A stretch of DNA of 64,000 nucleotides from Pseudoclavibacter helvolus (GTDB lineage Bacteria; Actinomycetota; Actinomycetes; Actinomycetales; Microbacteriaceae): the NCBI RefSeq assembly GCF_014191305.1, contig NZ_JACHWJ010000004.1, forward strand, positions 248,001 through 312,000, written 5' to 3'. The notes beneath the pieces are model-generated. The model was not told where the DNA came from and did no database searches. It saw only the letters and a program-made list of their open reading frames with translations. Below, in pieces: positions 61,237 through 64,000 of this stretch. The position numbers were made by a program, and so were the translations under genes. Positions within the stretch are counted from its first letter, which is position 1; the number at the start of each line of letters is the position of its first letter.

Positions 61237-62076
61237 ATGCGCAAGAGCATCTATAAGCCCCCTGCTGAGCTCGCGGCCATGGTGCCAGCCGGCCGTATCA
61301 CCGCCCTCGCGCTCGACGCGGTCGCCGAGGCCATCCGCCCCGGTGTGACGACGCTGGAGCTCGACGCCATCGCGGAGCGAGTCGTGCGGGATAACGGCGC
61401 GGTGCCGAACTTCGCGCTTGTCCCCGGCTACCGCCACACGATCTGCGCGTCCGTCGACGACGCGGTTGTTCACGGCATCCCGAACGCCGTGCCTCTCAAG
61501 GCAGGGCAGCTCGTATCAATCGATGCCGGCGCGATGTTCGAGGGCTGGAACGGGGACTCGGCACGAACGTTCGTCGTCCCGGGAAGCGATGCTGGCGCGG
61601 CTGCGGTGGCAGACGGGGTGCGACTCAGTGACGCCTGCGAGCGCTCCCTCTGGGCTGGTATCGCCAAACTCTCGACGGCAAGGCATCTCGCGGAGGTCGG
61701 TGCGGCCGTCGAGGAGTCCATCGAGCAGTCAGGTGACTTCGGGATCCTCGAGGACTTCGCGGGCCACGGCATCGGCCGGAGCATGCACGAGGAGCCGACC
61801 GTGCACAACATCCGCGTGTTCGGCCGAGGACCGGTCGTCAAGTCAGGCCTCGCCATCTGCATCGAGCCGATGATCACGCTTGGCGGTCCTGACGTCGTCA
61901 TTGATGACGACGACTGGACCGTGCGCTCGGCAGACGGCACGCTCGGTGCGCACTGGGAGCACACGATCCTCGTTCACGCCGACGGCATCTGGGTCTCGAC
62001 AGCACACGACGGGGGAGCGGCAGGTCTCGCACCGTTCGGAGTCGTCCCCGTCCCGCCCGCCGGCGCGGGAGTATAG
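61237..62076 (+). CDS. map: Type I methionine aminopeptidase
   Basis: This ~279-residue dinuclear metalloprotease removes N-terminal Met. The metal ligands are visible: Asp in VSIDAGAMF, Asp in [10 protein letters not shown], His in [12 protein letters not shown], Glu in ICIEPMITL and Glu in AHWEHTILV. The start is probably leaderless (ATG 61237, or GTG 61234). It normally follows adk, but here a dehydrogenase/CoA-transferase pair and a small membrane gene lie between. infA follows with its own promoter. Confidence 0.96.
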   Translation: MRKSIYKPPAELAAMVPAGRITALALDAVAEAIRPGVTTLELDAIAERVVRDNGAVPNFALVPGYRHTICASVDDAVVHGIPNAVPLKAGQLVSIDAGAMFEGWNGDSARTFVVPGSDAGAAAVADGVRLSDACERSLWAGIAKLSTARHLAEVGAAVEESIEQSGDFGILEDFAGHGIGRSMHEEPTVHNIRVFGRGPVVKSGLAICIEPMITLGGPDVVIDDDDWTVRSADGTLGAHWEHTILVHADGIWVSTAHDGGAAGLAPFGVVPVPPAGAGV

Positions 62077-62083
62077 TCCGCAC

Positions 62084-62112
62084 TTGCACTCCACGGGAAG
62101 ACCACCTAGAGT
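62084..62112 (+). promoter_or_regulatory. infA promoter
   Basis: TTGCAC (62084-62089), a 17-bp spacer and TAGAGT (62107-62112) form a good sigma-A promoter immediately after map. The leader to infA would be about 90 bases. Confidence 0.7.
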
Positions 62113-62207
62113 TGACGCTTGGTGTCTTTTGCGTTGCGATTTCGCGCGCGTCGTCACCGTCCATCCGCACGACCAGCGTGCATTCAATAGCAAACGACAG
62201 TGAGGCT

Positions 62208-62429
62208 ATGGCCAAGAAAGACGGCGTCATCGAGATCGAGGGTTCGGTTGTCGAGGCATTGCCAAACGCAATGTTCCGCGTAGAACTCTCGAACGGACAC
62301 AAGGTTCTTGCTCACATCTCGGGCAAGATGCGTCAGCACTACATCCGTATCCTTCCTGAGGACCGCGTGATCGTGGAGTTGAGCCCGTACGACTTGACCC
62401 GCGGCCGCATTGTCTACCGCTACAAGTAG
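62208..62429 (+). CDS. infA: Translation initiation factor IF-1
   Basis: This 73-residue OB-fold factor blocks the A site during initiation. [42 protein letters not shown] and the C-terminal [13 protein letters not shown] are diagnostic. TGAGG lies close before the ATG. It has its own promoter and is followed by a palindrome before rpmJ. Confidence 0.98.
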   Translation: MAKKDGVIEIEGSVVEALPNAMFRVELSNGHKVLAHISGKMRQHYIRILPEDRVIVELSPYDLTRGRIVYRYK

Positions 62430-62446
62430 GCACGCTGTAAGGAACG

Positions 62447-62468
62447 GCTGGGCATACGTATGCCCAGC
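62447..62468. promoter_or_regulatory. Perfect 22-bp palindrome between infA and rpmJ
   Basis: GCTGGGCATAC (62447-62457) is followed directly by its exact reverse complement (62458-62468). It could be an operator, or a hairpin that protects or attenuates the infA/rpmJ message. It is in the 69-base gap between the genes. Confidence 0.5.
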
Positions 62469-62498
62469 ACGAGGCCAGCGATCACAGAAGGAACTTCA

Positions 62499-62612
62499 AT
62501 GAAGGTCAACCCCAGCGTCAAGAAGATCTGCGACAAGTGCAAGGTTATCCGCCGTCACGGTCGCGTCATGGTCATCTGCGAGAACCCGCGCCACAAGCAG
62601 CGCCAGGGTTAA
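62499..62612 (+). CDS. rpmJ: 50S ribosomal protein L36
   Basis: This 37-residue L36 reads [21 protein letters not shown] then [16 protein letters not shown]. The CxxC...C...H zinc ligands are all present, so this is the zinc-binding paralogue type. Zinc-limited bacteria often keep a second, cysteine-free copy elsewhere. GAAGGA lies upstream of the ATG. Confidence 0.97.
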   Translation: MKVNPSVKKICDKCKVIRRHGRVMVICENPRHKQRQG

Positions 62613-62618
62613 TCGCTC

Positions 62619-62661
62619 GGGGCTCCTCTCTCACGTGCAAGTTTGACGTGAGAGAAGCCCC
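62619..62661 (+). terminator. Hairpin downstream of rpmJ
   Basis: The arms at 62619-62636 and 62646-62661 are complementary apart from a small bulge (GGGGCT...CTCTCACGT against ACGTGAGAGAAGCCCC). It is a probable terminator for infA-rpmJ. The following 140 bases to rpsM hold no gene, only further short GC-rich repeats. Confidence 0.65.
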
Positions 62662-62805
62662 TGGGTGCTCAGGCACCCGACGTCACAACTGAATACGAAA
62701 CAGCACCAGTAAGAACCGCCCGGAGTCAAAGCCAGGCGGGGACACCTTCGGACCGAGGCCGGGGCCCATCCGGTGCATCACACCTCAACCCACAGGAGAA
62801 ATCCC

Positions 62806-63180
62806 ATGGCACGTCTCGCAGGCGTCGATCTCCCACGCGAAAAGCGCGTTGAGATCGCACTCACCTACATCTACGGCGTCGGCCGCACGAGCGCCCTCAA
62901 GGCACTCGAGGACACCGGCATCGACGGCAACATCCGCGTCAAGAACCTCGACGACGAGCAGCTCGTTCAGCTCCGCGACTACATCGAAGGCAACTTCAAG
63001 GTAGAAGGTGACCTCCGCCGTGAGGTCGCAGCTGACATCCGCCGCAAGGTCGAAATCGGCAGCTACGAGGGTCTCCGCCACCGCCGCGGCCTTCCCGTGC
63101 GCGGCCAGCGCACGAAGACGAACGCTCGTACCCGCAAGGGCCCGAAGCGCACGGTCGCCGGCAAGAAGAAGGCACGCTAG
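62806..63180 (+). CDS. rpsM: 30S ribosomal protein S13
   Basis: This 124-residue S13 contacts the P-site tRNA and forms intersubunit bridges. [26 protein letters not shown] and [21 protein letters not shown] are diagnostic. The ATG has AGGAG upstream; the in-frame codons before it are part of the leader. rpsK follows after 42 bases. Confidence 0.98.
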   Translation: MARLAGVDLPREKRVEIALTYIYGVGRTSALKALEDTGIDGNIRVKNLDDEQLVQLRDYIEGNFKVEGDLRREVAADIRRKVEIGSYEGLRHRRGLPVRGQRTKTNARTRKGPKRTVAGKKKAR

Positions 63181-63222
63181 TCGCCGCCGCGACAGCGCCC
63201 GCAGATTTCGTAGGAGAGAAAA

Positions 63223-63621
63223 TTGGCTACCCCAAAGAGCGCCGCTCGTAAGCCGCGCAAGAAGGACAAGAAGAACGTCGCAGTGGGCCAGGCTCACATC
63301 AAGTCGACCTTCAACAACACGATCGTGTCGATCACCGACCCGTCCGGCGCTGTCATCAGCTGGGCTTCCTCCGGTGGAGTCGGCTTCAAGGGCTCGCGCA
63401 AGTCGACCCCGTTCGCCGCGCAGCTCGCAGCCGAGGCCGCAGCTCGCCAGGCGCAGGAGCACGGCATGAAGAAGGTCGACGTCTTCGTCAAGGGACCGGG
63501 CTCCGGTCGCGAGACCGCGATCCGCTCGCTTCAGGCCGCAGGCCTCGAGGTCGGCTCGATCAACGACGTCACCCCACAGGCACACAACGGCTGCCGCCCC
63601 CCGAAGCGTCGCCGCGTCTAG
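63223..63621 (+). CDS. rpsK: 30S ribosomal protein S11
   Basis: This 132-residue S11 forms the 30S platform. [52 protein letters not shown] is diagnostic, with a normal C-terminus ([16 protein letters not shown]). It starts at TTG with TAGGAG upstream. rpsD is not present downstream; the next gene is rpoA. Confidence 0.98.
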   Translation: MATPKSAARKPRKKDKKNVAVGQAHIKSTFNNTIVSITDPSGAVISWASSGGVGFKGSRKSTPFAAQLAAEAAARQAQEHGMKKVDVFVKGPGSGRETAIRSLQAAGLEVGSINDVTPQAHNGCRPPKRRRV

Positions 63622-63637
63622 CCTCTCGTCCGCTGCG

Positions 63638-63661
63638 AGGCTCTCCCGCAAGGGAGAGCCT
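63638..63661 (+). terminator. Terminator between rpsK and rpoA
   Basis: AGGCTCTCCC and GGGAGAGCCT form a perfect 10-bp stem around a GCAA (GNRA) tetraloop, with outer pairing CCGC/GCGG. It lies 17 bases past the rpsK stop and suggests that rpoA has its own promoter or depends on readthrough. Confidence 0.8.
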
Positions 63662-63730
63662 TGTGGCGGATGTTCGGCGTCCCCGCTCGAACTCCACACC
63701 CGGTCGACGACGTGCGTCGGCTGAATCGCC

Positions 63731-63752
63731 AAGTGTCATATAGCGGACACTT
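63731..63752. promoter_or_regulatory. Inverted repeat in the rpoA promoter/leader
   Basis: AAGTGTC (63731-63737) and GACACTT (63746-63752) flank ATATAGCG. It lies 19 bases before the rpoA start and contains a TATA-like core. It may be an operator over a -10 box or a leader hairpin near the ribosome binding site. Confidence 0.4.
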
Positions 63753-63770
63753 TGCCGAAAGGAACCCATA

Positions 63771-64000
63771 GTGCTTATCGCACAGCGTCCAACGCTCACC
63801 GAGGAAAGCCTCTCCGAGAACCGCTCGAAGTTCACGATCGGACCACTCGAGCCCGGCTTCGGCTACACCCTCGGCAACTCACTGCGTCGCACCCTGCTGT
63901 CCTCCATCCCTGGAGCTGCAGTCACGAGCATCCGCCTCGACGGTGTCCTCCACAAGTTCACGACCATCCCTGGTGTGAAGGAAGACGTCACCGAGATCAT
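63771..64000 (+). CDS. rpoA: RNA polymerase alpha subunit (partial, 5' end)
   Basis: A GTG start preceded by GAAAGG opens a frame that runs off the window. It encodes [21 protein letters not shown] and continues with [32 protein letters not shown], the unmistakable N-terminal assembly domain of alpha. About 76 residues are present. It follows rpsK after a terminator-like hairpin and an inverted repeat. Confidence 0.96.
   Translation, partial: MLIAQRPTLTEESLSENRSKFTIGPLEPGFGYTLGNSLRRTLLSSIPGAAVTSIRLDGVLHKFTTIPGVKEDVTEI

Overview
The window is about 66% G+C, has many GTG and TTG start codons, and carries an actinobacterial gene order around the ribosomal operons. Together with DUF222/HNH, UBP-zinc-finger, DUF3060/DUF4190 and LAXTG-type surface proteins, this points to a high-GC actinobacterium, most likely of the Microbacteriaceae. 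That assignment is an inference from gene content, because no 16S gene is present. I see no rRNA or tRNA gene, CRISPR array, insertion sequence or prophage.

Region 1-9 kb (accessory metabolism). A plus-strand run encodes the tail of a [2Fe-2S] BFD-domain dehydrogenase subunit, a DapA-family lyase/deaminase, a proline-racemase-family epimerase with both catalytic cysteines, and an alpha-ketoglutarate-semialdehyde dehydrogenase. This is the gene set for trans-4-hydroxy-L-proline degradation to 2-oxoglutarate. Next comes a decayed minus-strand locus where the front of an ABC exporter gene (already cut by an in-frame TAG) is fused to the back of an NtaA/SnaA-type flavin monooxygenase gene. Beyond it lies a translationally coupled M20D amidohydrolase / ATP-grasp ligase pair.

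Region 8.6-22 kb (mixed housekeeping and regulatory genes). It holds a small membrane protein, a UBP zinc-finger protein, a TetR regulator with two palindromes 20 bp apart, an alpha/beta hydrolase, a GNAT acetyltransferase, a DUF222-HNH protein, a DUF6630-like protein, threonine aldolase, pirin, an MscS channel, a SprT-like protein and a TPR protein. It ends with an operon of DUF3060 lipoprotein, DUF4190 membrane protein, OmpR-type regulator and short histidine kinase.

Region 21-28.3 kb. A spermidine-synthase-like methyltransferase-fold protein lies divergent to a Fur/PerR-type regulator and catalase. A lipoprotein, a large secreted protein with three lamin-tail domains, a propeller-like region and a sortase signal, and a DUF1540 metal-binding protein follow on the minus strand.

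Region 28.4-64 kb (transcription and translation core). The order is rpoB-rpoC, then three membrane or hypothetical genes, rpsL-rpsG-fusA-tuf, an OatA-like acyltransferase/SGNH gene, the S10 and spc operons (rpsJ to rplO), secY-adk, a glutaryl-CoA-dehydrogenase/CoA-transferase pair, a small membrane protein, map, infA-rpmJ, rpsM-rpsK and the start of rpoA. Good sigma-A type promoters are visible upstream of rpoB, rpsL, rpsJ and infA, and strong intrinsic-terminator-like hairpins separate several units. The spc cluster has no rpsN between rplE and rpsH and no rpsD between rpsK and rpoA. L24 and L29 carry long Lys/Ala-rich tails.
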